Shown here in pieces: positions 1-7,976 of a stretch of DNA of 44,171 bases. The stretch lies in contig CAJPTC010000024.1 in assembly GCA_905373475.1 (NCBI GenBank), forward strand, positions 1-44,171, read 5' to 3'. Both the position numbers and the translations under genes were made by a program. Origin of the DNA: Bacteroidia bacterium. GTDB lineage: Bacteria > Bacteroidota > Bacteroidia > Bacteroidales > CAJPTX01. Each line of letters starts with the position of its first letter. Within the stretch, counting starts at the first letter, position 1. Below the pieces are notes generated by a model. It did no database searches. It was not told the DNA's origin and saw only the letters and a program-made list of their open reading frames with translations.

Positions 1-968
1 TTAGCGGGCTCAATAATCTGAATGATATAAGCCTTGACGATGCTTATGCAGGCATTTGTGGTATAACAGACGCGGAATTGCGCTCCGCCTTTACGCCCGA
101 ACTGCAAGCACTTGGTGCTAAGCTATCGCTTAGTATGGAAGCAACGCTTTCGCTGCTTAAAAAGAAATACGACGGTTATCGTTTTGCGATTGAAGGAGCC
201 AATGTTTACAACCCCTTCAACTTGCTTAAGGTCTTTCAGAAGTTAAGCCTTGGTTACTATTGGTTTGCTACGGGCACTCCTACGTTTTTGGCCAAGAAAC
301 TGCAAGAACTACACTATCCTTTGCCCGACCTTGACAATAATGTGGCTCTAACACGTATGGATCTTGAGAATCCGCATGAATTTGCCGATGACCCGATACA
401 GATACTCTATCAGGCAGGTTATCTGACAATTAAGGAATACAATACCGAATATGACGAATTTACTTTAGGCTTTCCGAACGACGAGGTGCGCTATTCTTTC
501 TGGGAGCTGCTACTAAAATGCTACTTCCTTCGTCCCGCTACGGTTCGTTTGAGTGAACTGAGTAAATTCATAGAAGCAGTGAAGCATGGCGATGTAGATG
601 GCTTCATGACGCGCATGCAGTCTTTCATCGCGGGCATGTCCTATCCCACCACAGACGAACTGAATCTTATTGAGTGGAACTACCAGATGGTGTTCTACCT
701 TGTTTTCCGTCTCATGGGTCAACATGTACACACGGAAGTACATAACATTGCGGGTCGTGCCGACTGCGTGGTGGAGCTGAAAGATACGATCTACCTTTTC
801 GAGTTCAAGCTCTGGAGCTCTGGGAGTCCTGAAGATGCCCTAGCACAAATAGAAGAGAAGGGTTATGCTGTGCCTTACCAATCGTCAGGGAAGAAGCTCA
901 TTGCGGTGGGCGCAAGCTTTGACGAGGCGAAACGTAACATCGGCGCGTGGAAGGCGAAGGAACTGTAA
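1..968 (+). CDS. AAA-ATPase/PD-(D/E)XK nuclease family protein, 5' end missing (upstream tandem copy)
   Basis: The reading frame is open from base 3 and its start lies outside the window; about 321 residues remain, ending at TAA 966-968. The product matches the C-terminal three-fifths of the next gene with no indel (constant offset of 1617 bp). It therefore belongs to the Bacteroidota family with an AAA-ATPase-like domain (Pfam AAA-ATPase_like) joined to a DUF1703-type PD-(D/E)XK nuclease domain. The ATPase motifs would be upstream. The nuclease signature GRAD followed by FEFK is present near the C-terminus. A stretch at about 500-600 differs strongly from the second copy (CYFLRPATVRLSEL here), while 807-934 is identical to 2424-2551. 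The cellular role of the family is not established; defence or toxin roles have been proposed. Confidence 0.85.
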   Translation, partial: SGLNNLNDISLDDAYAGICGITDAELRSAFTPELQALGAKLSLSMEATLSLLKKKYDGYRFAIEGANVYNPFNLLKVFQKLSLGYYWFATGTPTFLAKKLQELHYPLPDLDNNVALTRMDLENPHEFADDPIQILYQAGYLTIKEYNTEYDEFTLGFPNDEVRYSFWELLLKCYFLRPATVRLSELSKFIEAVKHGDVDGFMTRMQSFIAGMSYPTTDELNLIEWNYQMVFYLVFRLMGQHVHTEVHNIAGRADCVVELKDTIYLFEFKLWSSGSPEDALAQIEEKGYAVPYQSSGKKLIAVGASFDEAKRNIGAWKAKEL

Positions 969-974
969 AAAGAG

Positions 975-2585
975 ATGAAGATGATAGAGAGAAAGCTGCC
1001 CATCGGCGTACAAAGCTTTGAAATATTACGAGAAAATAATTTTCTCTACATCGACAAAACGCGGTATGTTGCGCAGCTTTTGTCGGGTAGAGTCTATTTT
1101 TCGAGTCGTCCTCGTCGTTTTGGTAAGAGTTTGTTTCTATCCACCCTTGCCGCTTATTTTCGTGGGGAGAAAGAGCTGTTTGAAGGGTTGTATCTTGCGC
1201 AAGCCGAAGAAGAACTAGCACGGCAGTCGAAACGTGAAGCGTGGCAAAAACACCCTGTGCTCTATCTTGATTTGAATGCCAAGAATTTTGATACGAAACA
1301 AGCGCTAATAGATACCCTTGAACGTCATTTATTGAATTGGGAACAGGAGTATAATCTCGTTCAGCGATTTGACGCGCCAGAGGATAGATTTTATGATATT
1401 ATAGAGCAGCTCTATCGTTCCACAGGTACTCGAGTAGTGGTACTTGTGGATGAGTACGATAAACCACTCTTGCAGACCTTGGAAAAAGAGCAGAGCGAAC
1501 TACACGAGACGTTTAGGCGAATTCTCGCAGGTTTTTATTCTGTGCTCAAGTCTTGCGACCAGTATATCCAATTTGTCTTTCTAACGGGCGTCACGAAGTT
1601 TAGCAAGCTTAGCGTGTTTAGCGGGCTCAATAATCTGAATGATATAAGCCTTGACGATGCTTATGCAGGCATCTGTGGTATAACGGACGCGGAATTGCGT
1701 TCAACCTTTACGCCCGAACTACAGGCACTTGGTGCGAAATTATCGCTCAGTACGGAAGCGACCCTTGCACAGCTTAAGAAGAAATACGACGGTTACCGCT
1801 TCGCGATTGAGGGTGAAAACGTTTACAACCCCTTCAACCTACTTAAGGTCTTCCAGAAACTGAGCCTTGGTTACTATTGGTTTGCCACGGGCACGCCAAC
1901 TTTCTTGGCAAAGAAGCTGCAAGAGCTTTGCTACCCTTTGCCCGACCTTGACAACAACGTGCGTGTGAAACGCATAGAACTTGAGAATCCGCATGAATTG
2001 GTAGATGACCCGATACAAATACTTTATCAGGCGGGCTACCTAACAATAAAAACCTACGAAAACGACAGGGAACGCTTTACGCTTGGTTTCCCGAATGATG
2101 AGGTGCGCTATTGTTTCCTCGAGTTGCTACTCAAGGTTCTTTATGCCCAGTCTGCTTTGCGCGCTCTTGCGGAGCTTGATCTACTGGAGGATGAGATCCG
2201 CGATGGCAACCTAGATGCTTTTATGACGCGTATGCAGTCTTTCATTGCGGGAATGTCCTATCCCACAATAGATGAACTGAATCTTATTGAGTGGAACTAT
2301 CAGATGGTATTCTACCTTGTTTTCCGCCTTATGGGTCAGCATGTACACACGGAAGTGCATAACATCGTGGGGCGTGCTGACTGCGTTGTAGAACTAAAAG
2401 ATACGATCTACCTCTTCGAGTTTAAGCTCTGGAGCTCTGGGAGTCCTGAAGATGCCCTAGCACAAATAGAAGAGAAGGGTTATGCTGTGCCTTACCAATC
2501 GTCAGGGAAGAAGCTCATTGCGGTGGGCGCAAGCTTTGACGAGGCGAAACGCAGCATCGGTGCGTGGAAGGCGAAGGAGCTGTAA
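975..2585 (+). CDS. AAA-ATPase/PD-(D/E)XK nuclease family protein (DUF1703), full-length copy
   Basis: The protein has 536 residues and starts at an ATG 6 bp after the stop of the upstream copy, with AGAG just upstream. The N-terminus has the family opening LPIGVQSFEILRE and YIDKT, then a P-loop-like SRPRRFGKS (GKS at residues 50-52) and a Walker B strand VVVLVDEYD (154-162). The C-terminal nuclease domain shows GRAD (D469) and EFK (482-484), the PD-(D/E)XK catalytic pattern. All expected active-site residues are present, so the protein is probably functional. No signal peptide or membrane segment is seen, so it should be cytoplasmic. The family is multi-copy in many Bacteroidota genomes, and tandem copies such as this pair recombine readily. 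Its substrate is unknown. Confidence 0.9.
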   Translation: MKMIERKLPIGVQSFEILRENNFLYIDKTRYVAQLLSGRVYFSSRPRRFGKSLFLSTLAAYFRGEKELFEGLYLAQAEEELARQSKREAWQKHPVLYLDLNAKNFDTKQALIDTLERHLLNWEQEYNLVQRFDAPEDRFYDIIEQLYRSTGTRVVVLVDEYDKPLLQTLEKEQSELHETFRRILAGFYSVLKSCDQYIQFVFLTGVTKFSKLSVFSGLNNLNDISLDDAYAGICGITDAELRSTFTPELQALGAKLSLSTEATLAQLKKKYDGYRFAIEGENVYNPFNLLKVFQKLSLGYYWFATGTPTFLAKKLQELCYPLPDLDNNVRVKRIELENPHELVDDPIQILYQAGYLTIKTYENDRERFTLGFPNDEVRYCFLELLLKVLYAQSALRALAELDLLEDEIRDGNLDAFMTRMQSFIAGMSYPTIDELNLIEWNYQMVFYLVFRLMGQHVHTEVHNIVGRADCVVELKDTIYLFEFKLWSSGSPEDALAQIEEKGYAVPYQSSGKKLIAVGASFDEAKRSIGAWKAKEL

Positions 2586-2678
2586 AAGCACAACCTAATC
2601 TCTCTTAAACAAACACATTTAAGTAGTAAGCTGCCAGTTGCATTTTGTGCATCACCAGATAAGTTAGTCTAAAAGCGG

Positions 2679-2686
2679 TAACTTTG
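2679..2686 (+). promoter_or_regulatory. Bacteroidota -7 element (TAACTTTG) for the pseudouridine synthase gene
   Basis: TAACTTTG matches the TAnnTTTG consensus exactly. It lies 21 bp before the ATG at 2708, giving a leader of roughly 15 nt. It rules out use of the in-frame TTG at 2684, which would lie inside the promoter. No good -33 TTTG is seen at the expected distance. Confidence 0.55.
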
Positions 2687-2707
2687 CGGCTCGCTAATCA
2701 TAAGAAG

Positions 2708-4408
2708 ATGCAATACAATAAACAAAACAGGGGGCGTGCAGACCGTCGTGAGGATGCTCGACGCTCCAATCGGGAGCAAGAGAATGCGACAGCGTACCGT
2801 CCACGTACGCGCCGCAGAGTAGAAGAACAGGATTCGGAGAAAGAAGCCGCGCGCGAAGTGCGCACGAATCGTACGGAACATCGTCAGGATTCTGGCAGTT
2901 ATCGCCCACGCACGGCTAAAAGAACTTTTACACCTCGTCGTCGAGAGGAAGAAAATCGAGATGCTTTCATAGACAACAATGCTGCGAAGAGTACAGAGCG
3001 AAACAATGATTTTCGATCAGAACAATCGCAGCGGTCTCGAGACAACGAGCAACGAGATGAAAAGCGCACTAGGCGACACTCTGATTACCAGAAAGAAACT
3101 CATCGTCCAGAGCGTCGCGAAAGGCGATTTGATAGGACGGAAAAACGAGAAGAAAGACGCACATGGGAGCGTAACCCAAACAAAAACAACACATTCGGAC
3201 GCTCTGTATCGCGAGGTAGAGGGGAAAACGAATTTTTAGGAGGAGAAGAGAGGGGACAGGAAGAGCGTCGCGAAAGACGCTACGATCAGCGTTTGAAACC
3301 TCAAAAGAGAAGAGGTTCGGAGTCTTTTTTAGAACGAGGTAAAAAGACGGAAGGGGCGCGACGAAGAAAAGAGCGCGAAACGCGAGACGAACAAAGTTTT
3401 CAAAAAAGAAGGGGGCTTGGTAGCGAAGTAAGAGAACGTCGCAAGCGCTCGGAAGAACGAATTGGTAGTGCAGCTCCCTTCGGTAAAGTGGGGCGTCATA
3501 TCGCGTCACAGCGCGGGGAATATTTTCAAGGACTAGACTCGGAACTGACGGGGCGTGCAGCACGACGCGAATTTAGGGGCGAGAAAAAGCTTAAAGGGCG
3601 TAAGAATGAGTCTTTCGCGGCAGTTCGCGAAAGTAAACGCAAGGAACAGGAGGAGTCAATAATTCATGCGCCACTAGATTTAAGTTTGCCCATGCGTCTT
3701 AATCGTTACATTGCCCATTGTGGGCAGTGTAGTCGTCGCGACGCCGACGAGATGATAACACGAGGTGAGATTGCGGTAAACGGCGCTGTGGTTACCACGT
3801 TGGGCGAAAAGGTTGTTCCTGCCAACGATATAGTAACCCACAATGGCGAGGTACTTAAATTGGAGCAAAAGGTATACATCCTTCTCAATAAACCTAAGGA
3901 TACGTTTTGTACTGTGGAAGACGAACATGCAGAGCGTACGGTGTTAGACCTTGTAAAGGATGCATGCTCTGAGCGCATTTATCCTGTAGGCCGTTTGGAT
4001 CGCAATACAACAGGACTGCTTCTGCTAACGAATGATGGGGATCTGACCGAGAAGTTGACGCACCCGAGTTATGCGAAACGCAAAACGTATGAAGTGACCC
4101 TCGATCGAAAGGTAACGCCGCAAGATATGGAACAGTTGCGTTCGGGCGTCACGTTAGAAGACGGTACTTTTGTACAAGTAGACGAGATTGCGTATGTGCG
4201 CCCTGATGACAATTGTACTGTAGGGGTTACAATTCATACGGGGCAGAACCGCGTAGTACGCCGCATGTTCGATACATTGGGCTTCCGTGTAGAACGCCTT
4301 GACCGTGTTTTGTATGCAGGTTTAACAAAACGTAACCTTCCACGGGGGACATGGCGTTTCTTAACCGACGATGAAATACGAATGCTCAAGAACGACAGTT
4401 ACAGGTAG
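2708..4408 (+). CDS. RsuA/RluB-family pseudouridine synthase with Arg-rich N-terminal extension
   Basis: The protein has 566 residues from ATG 2708. Residues from about 329 form an S4 RNA-binding domain (MRLNRYIAHCGQCSRRDADE), followed by the RsuA/RluB/E/F pseudouridine synthase domain with GRLDRNTTG; D431 is the predicted catalytic aspartate. This enzyme class isomerises specific uridines in ribosomal RNA. The first ~320 residues are low-complexity and dominated by Arg, Glu, Lys, Gln and Ser (repeated RR-E-RR patterns). They are probably disordered and RNA- or ribosome-binding by charge. Long basic N-termini occur in Bacteroidota members of this family, but this one is longer than the catalytic part. 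It stands alone, with a promoter just upstream. The exact rRNA target cannot be assigned from sequence. Confidence 0.9.
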   Translation: MQYNKQNRGRADRREDARRSNREQENATAYRPRTRRRVEEQDSEKEAAREVRTNRTEHRQDSGSYRPRTAKRTFTPRRREEENRDAFIDNNAAKSTERNNDFRSEQSQRSRDNEQRDEKRTRRHSDYQKETHRPERRERRFDRTEKREERRTWERNPNKNNTFGRSVSRGRGENEFLGGEERGQEERRERRYDQRLKPQKRRGSESFLERGKKTEGARRRKERETRDEQSFQKRRGLGSEVRERRKRSEERIGSAAPFGKVGRHIASQRGEYFQGLDSELTGRAARREFRGEKKLKGRKNESFAAVRESKRKEQEESIIHAPLDLSLPMRLNRYIAHCGQCSRRDADEMITRGEIAVNGAVVTTLGEKVVPANDIVTHNGEVLKLEQKVYILLNKPKDTFCTVEDEHAERTVLDLVKDACSERIYPVGRLDRNTTGLLLLTNDGDLTEKLTHPSYAKRKTYEVTLDRKVTPQDMEQLRSGVTLEDGTFVQVDEIAYVRPDDNCTVGVTIHTGQNRVVRRMFDTLGFRVERLDRVLYAGLTKRNLPRGTWRFLTDDEIRMLKNDSYR

Positions 4409-4478
4409 GGAATGGCGCAACAAAGAGCGCAGAGTTGATATCTCTTTTCGCTCGGCCATACACATTAAATGAGGAGAA

Positions 4479-6914
4479 ATGTGGGGTTTTAGCACAGGAA
4501 AGAGGAGGTATAATGAGTCAATCCCTTCTCTACAATCTATAGCACTGAGTAGCACGCTGATGGTGTTGCTCGGTGCATTTTTTTTATTACAGCCTAGTGG
4601 GCTTTGGGCGCAGTCAGGACGACGTGTGGCGGTACGTGGCTTTATTCGCGAAAATATCTCTCGCGAGACGTTGCCTGGTGCACAAGTAGTAATACCTAGT
4701 ACGACTGTTGGTACAGCCTCCAATAACTATGGTTACTACTCGTTGCTAGTGCCTAAGGGGGAAGTAAAGCTTCGGTATAGCTATGTTGGCTATGCGCCCG
4801 TGGAAGTGACCCTCCATCTGGAGCGCGATACGGTGCTCGATATCTCATTGAAAGAAGAGGAGATAGAGCAAGTAGTGATTGAGGGGAAGGCGCAGCACGA
4901 ATCGAGTCGAAGTTCGCGCATGGGTACCTTGCAGATATCGCGTCGTGCATTGGCGGAAGTTCCCATGTTGTTGGGCGAGAGGGATGTGCTTAAGGTAGTG
5001 CAGTTAATGCCTGGCGTAAACAAGGGGCGTGAGGGCTCTAGTGGTATATATGTACGCGGCGGTGGCCCCGATCAGAATCTCATTATTTTGGACGATGCAC
5101 CAGTTTACAATGCGCATCATCTTATGGGGATGTTTTCGCTTTTTTCTGGTCCAGCTATTAAAAGTATAGAACTTGTAAAGGGCGGTTTCCCTGCGCGCTA
5201 TGGTGGGCGTTTGGCTTCGGTACTCGATATTGTCATGGAAGATGGCAATATGCAAGAGTATCATGGCTCGTTTTCAATAGGTCTTATCTCTTCGCAGGCT
5301 TCGGTACAAGGTCCTATTGTAAAGAATAAAGCCTCATTTTTAGTTACGGGACGTCGTACTTATGCTGATGTATTGCTTGCTCCCATTACGATGAATATGG
5401 AAGTAAAACCCGTATTTTATTTCTACGATCTCACGGCTAAACTCAATTGGCAGATAGATGATCGCAACCGTCTCTACGCGAGTGGTTACTTGGGAGCAGA
5501 TAAATTTGGGGCACAGAGCATAAGTACTGCTGCCATGAAAATGGATATGGGTATTACGTGGGGAAATGTGACAGGTTCGTTGCGCTGGAATCACCTCTGG
5601 CGTGCTAATGCATTTAGTAATCTAACGGCTATATATAGTTCGTACGATTTGCTTACCTACACCACGATAAAAATTGCAAATAACGAATTCTCTCAAACCT
5701 TCTCTTCTGGCATTCAGAACTTGGGTCTTAAGTACGATGTAAACTGGACACAGTGGGAAGCGCACACCCTCCGTTTTGGAGCACAAGCTATCGGCTATAA
5801 GTTTGTACCGATGGCTTCCTCGCTTAAATACACGAAGCGGAAAATTAGAGAGTCGGCTGTAACAGCTCTCTATTCTATTGAAAGTGGCGTGTATATAGAA
5901 GATGATATGCGTGTGTTCGACTGGGGACGTGTTAATGTCGGTCTACGTGCGGCACACTATGGCATAGACGATTCGCATTCTTTGTTCATAGAGCCGCGTA
6001 TTTCGGCAAGTGCTTATATAACCGATGTCTTTTCAATCAAGGCAGGCTATGCGCGTATGAACCAAAACTTACATTTGCTCTCGAGTACGGGGGTTGGGCT
6101 ACCAACAGATCTTTGGATTCCTGCCACTAAAAAGCTCCCACCACAAAAAGCATGGATTGCTTCGCTTGGCGGAGTATATGATCTCGAACGTATTGCGAGT
6201 ACTCTCAGCATTGAAGGCTACTATAGAGAGAGCAAGGGGAATATAATGTACCGAGAGGGAGCATCCTACATGAGTGTTGATGACTTAGCAGGGCATGCAG
6301 ATCGTTATTGGGAAGAGAAGGTGACGCGTGGATCTAGTTGGTCTACAGGGGTAGAGTTCCTACTGCAACGGAAAGTTGGGAAATTTACAGGCTGGATAGG
6401 ATATACTCTCTCTTGGACACGTGTTCGTTTCAATGAACTCAATGCTGGCAAAAGTTTCTGGGCTACTTATGACAGAAGGCATGATATTTCCGTCGTGGCT
6501 ATGTATCGGTTTAATGAGCGTTGGCGTGCTGCTCTTACGTGGGTTTATGGTACTGGCAACGCGTTTACTTTACCTCAAACGTTGCTCTCTAACAGGGCGA
6601 GACCAGACGAACCCAGCGATAATATTGCTGCCGATTATATTGACTATGGTGAGATGAATGGTATGCGAATGGGGGCAAGCCACCGCCTAGATCTGGGGGT
6701 GCAATGGGTAAAGAAGTTCAAACGTGTGGAACAGATTGTTTCGTTTGATATTTACAATGCATACGCACGACGCAATCCGTTCTTCTACATGATTGAACGT
6801 AACGATCCTACCATTTTGGATTACGGCTACTTGGGTAGTAGTGCGAACTACTCGCTTAAGAAATTCTCTCTATTCCCTCTGATTCCTTCAATTTCCTACA
6901 CATTAAACTTTTAG
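4479..6914 (+). CDS. TonB-dependent outer-membrane receptor with carboxypeptidase-regulatory-like N-terminal domain
   Basis: The protein has 811 residues. ATG 4479 follows GAGGAG closely and gives a long-n-region signal peptide ending near LWAQ. A CarboxypepD_reg-like beta-sandwich follows (GARVVIP-type segment GAQVVIPSTTVGTASNNYGYY, residues ~65-85, then SYVGYAPVEVTL). Next come the plug (LKVVQLMPGV, GIYVRGGGPDQNLIILDDA, VKGGFPARYGGRLASV) and a beta-barrel ending in the aromatic-terminated YTLNF. It should import a substrate across the outer membrane using TonB energy. The next gene starts 3 bp after its stop and encodes a DUF4249 lipoprotein, a common partner of this receptor subtype. The substrate is not identifiable. 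A T8 run lies in the signal-peptide codons at 4578-4585. Confidence 0.9.
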   Translation: MWGFSTGKRRYNESIPSLQSIALSSTLMVLLGAFFLLQPSGLWAQSGRRVAVRGFIRENISRETLPGAQVVIPSTTVGTASNNYGYYSLLVPKGEVKLRYSYVGYAPVEVTLHLERDTVLDISLKEEEIEQVVIEGKAQHESSRSSRMGTLQISRRALAEVPMLLGERDVLKVVQLMPGVNKGREGSSGIYVRGGGPDQNLIILDDAPVYNAHHLMGMFSLFSGPAIKSIELVKGGFPARYGGRLASVLDIVMEDGNMQEYHGSFSIGLISSQASVQGPIVKNKASFLVTGRRTYADVLLAPITMNMEVKPVFYFYDLTAKLNWQIDDRNRLYASGYLGADKFGAQSISTAAMKMDMGITWGNVTGSLRWNHLWRANAFSNLTAIYSSYDLLTYTTIKIANNEFSQTFSSGIQNLGLKYDVNWTQWEAHTLRFGAQAIGYKFVPMASSLKYTKRKIRESAVTALYSIESGVYIEDDMRVFDWGRVNVGLRAAHYGIDDSHSLFIEPRISASAYITDVFSIKAGYARMNQNLHLLSSTGVGLPTDLWIPATKKLPPQKAWIASLGGVYDLERIASTLSIEGYYRESKGNIMYREGASYMSVDDLAGHADRYWEEKVTRGSSWSTGVEFLLQRKVGKFTGWIGYTLSWTRVRFNELNAGKSFWATYDRRHDISVVAMYRFNERWRAALTWVYGTGNAFTLPQTLLSNRARPDEPSDNIAADYIDYGEMNGMRMGASHRLDLGVQWVKKFKRVEQIVSFDIYNAYARRNPFFYMIERNDPTILDYGYLGSSANYSLKKFSLFPLIPSISYTLNF

Positions 6915-6917
6915 ACC

Positions 6918-7793
6918 ATGTGGAGTAAACGCTTATTTCCCGTGTTCGCAATAGTACTATTTGCGCTATTTACCCTAAATGCTTGCGACCCTATCTCAGA
7001 AGCTGACGATGTTACTCTGCCTGTAATTAAGCCTAAATTGGTGCTTAATGCATACATGATACCACAGCGCGACACACAACAGATCCTTGTTGCGACTTCG
7101 CTTCCTTTGAACTATGATTTGAGCGATTACTATAAATCCGTGTCGCGTTTTGCCGATTCTTGGCGTTTGAGTTACAAAGGCATAATACCAGATGCCACGG
7201 TACGTTTCACGGATCTTGATAATGGTGTAACAATCACCCCTACTTTCAGCACAAATCATCTTGCCTATATTTTCACGTCGAGCGATATGACGATTCGCGA
7301 AGATGGGAACTACCAAATTGAGGTTTCTTATCGCGATTATCCTTCTATCAAGGAGAGTTTTGTTGTTCCCAAGGCAACGAAACCTGTAATTGAATGTGAA
7401 GACGAGGGACTAGCAACATTGGTGCGTATACGTGTGGAGAAGGAGCCAGCTCGTTACTTCTGTGTATACATGAATATGGGGCTCAAGGCTGCCGATGTAA
7501 AGCGGCAGTTTACTTACTTCGTCTCTACGGCTACGAGCATAGATGGAGCAATAACTATACGTCGCCGCTCTGTTTCGCCTTTTGGAGAGTGGAGTGGCAA
7601 TGGGCGTTTGGAATTACAATCGGTACGACTTTTAGAGTTGGATGAGCGTGCTTTCCTTTATTTCACCGCACTAGAGAAAAACCAACGTGTGCAGGACAAT
7701 CCTTTTGCTTCACCCTCCTTGCTCCGAAACTATGTAAAAAATGGTTTTGGTATTGCGGCAGGAGTGGTTGATCACGGTGAGATTTCTCAATAA
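6918..7793 (+). CDS. DUF4249-family lipoprotein, partner of upstream TonB receptor
   Basis: The protein has 291 residues. The signal peptide ends in lipobox LNAC (C23), predicting a lipid-anchored envelope protein. The segment KPKLVLNAYMIPQRDTQQI followed by a two-sheet beta-rich body resembles DUF4249 proteins, which sit directly downstream of carboxypeptidase-regulatory TonB receptors in Bacteroidota. The gene starts 3 bp after the receptor stop, so the two are surely co-transcribed. A role as surface-exposed accessory or substrate-binding lipoprotein is inferred from context. A bidirectional hairpin at 7922-7946 follows. Confidence 0.8.
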   Translation: MWSKRLFPVFAIVLFALFTLNACDPISEADDVTLPVIKPKLVLNAYMIPQRDTQQILVATSLPLNYDLSDYYKSVSRFADSWRLSYKGIIPDATVRFTDLDNGVTITPTFSTNHLAYIFTSSDMTIREDGNYQIEVSYRDYPSIKESFVVPKATKPVIECEDEGLATLVRIRVEKEPARYFCVYMNMGLKAADVKRQFTYFVSTATSIDGAITIRRRSVSPFGEWSGNGRLELQSVRLLELDERAFLYFTALEKNQRVQDNPFASPSLLRNYVKNGFGIAAGVVDHGEISQ

Positions 7794-7916
7794 CAAGGGT
7801 ACTCATAATCTGTAGTTGTTAAGAGTTAGCGCTGATATAGTCTCTGTGTAGCTGGCTCTAAATAAAATTTAATGGACTTGGGTTGTTTTGCACCCCATAG
7901 TGCGATGTATGCTACG

Positions 7917-7946
7917 AAAAAGGGCACTGCCCTGAAGACAGTGCCC
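7917..7946 (-). terminator. Intrinsic terminator for the minus-strand T9SS protein gene (possibly bidirectional)
   Basis: GGGCACTG (7922-7929) and CAGTGCCC (7939-7946) form a perfect 8-bp GC-rich stem with a 9-nt loop. Read on the minus strand, the stem is followed by TTTTT (7921-7917). It sits between convergent genes ending at 7793 and 7977. Confidence 0.75.
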
Positions 7947-7976
7947 CTCTGCATGTACGTTTTATGGTCTTATGTT

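Noticed and set aside
3069..3563. Minus-strand open frame of 164 codons opposite the pseudouridine synthase N-terminus
   Set aside because: It is the mirror of the Arg/Glu-rich coding sequence, with no ribosome site or recognisable product.
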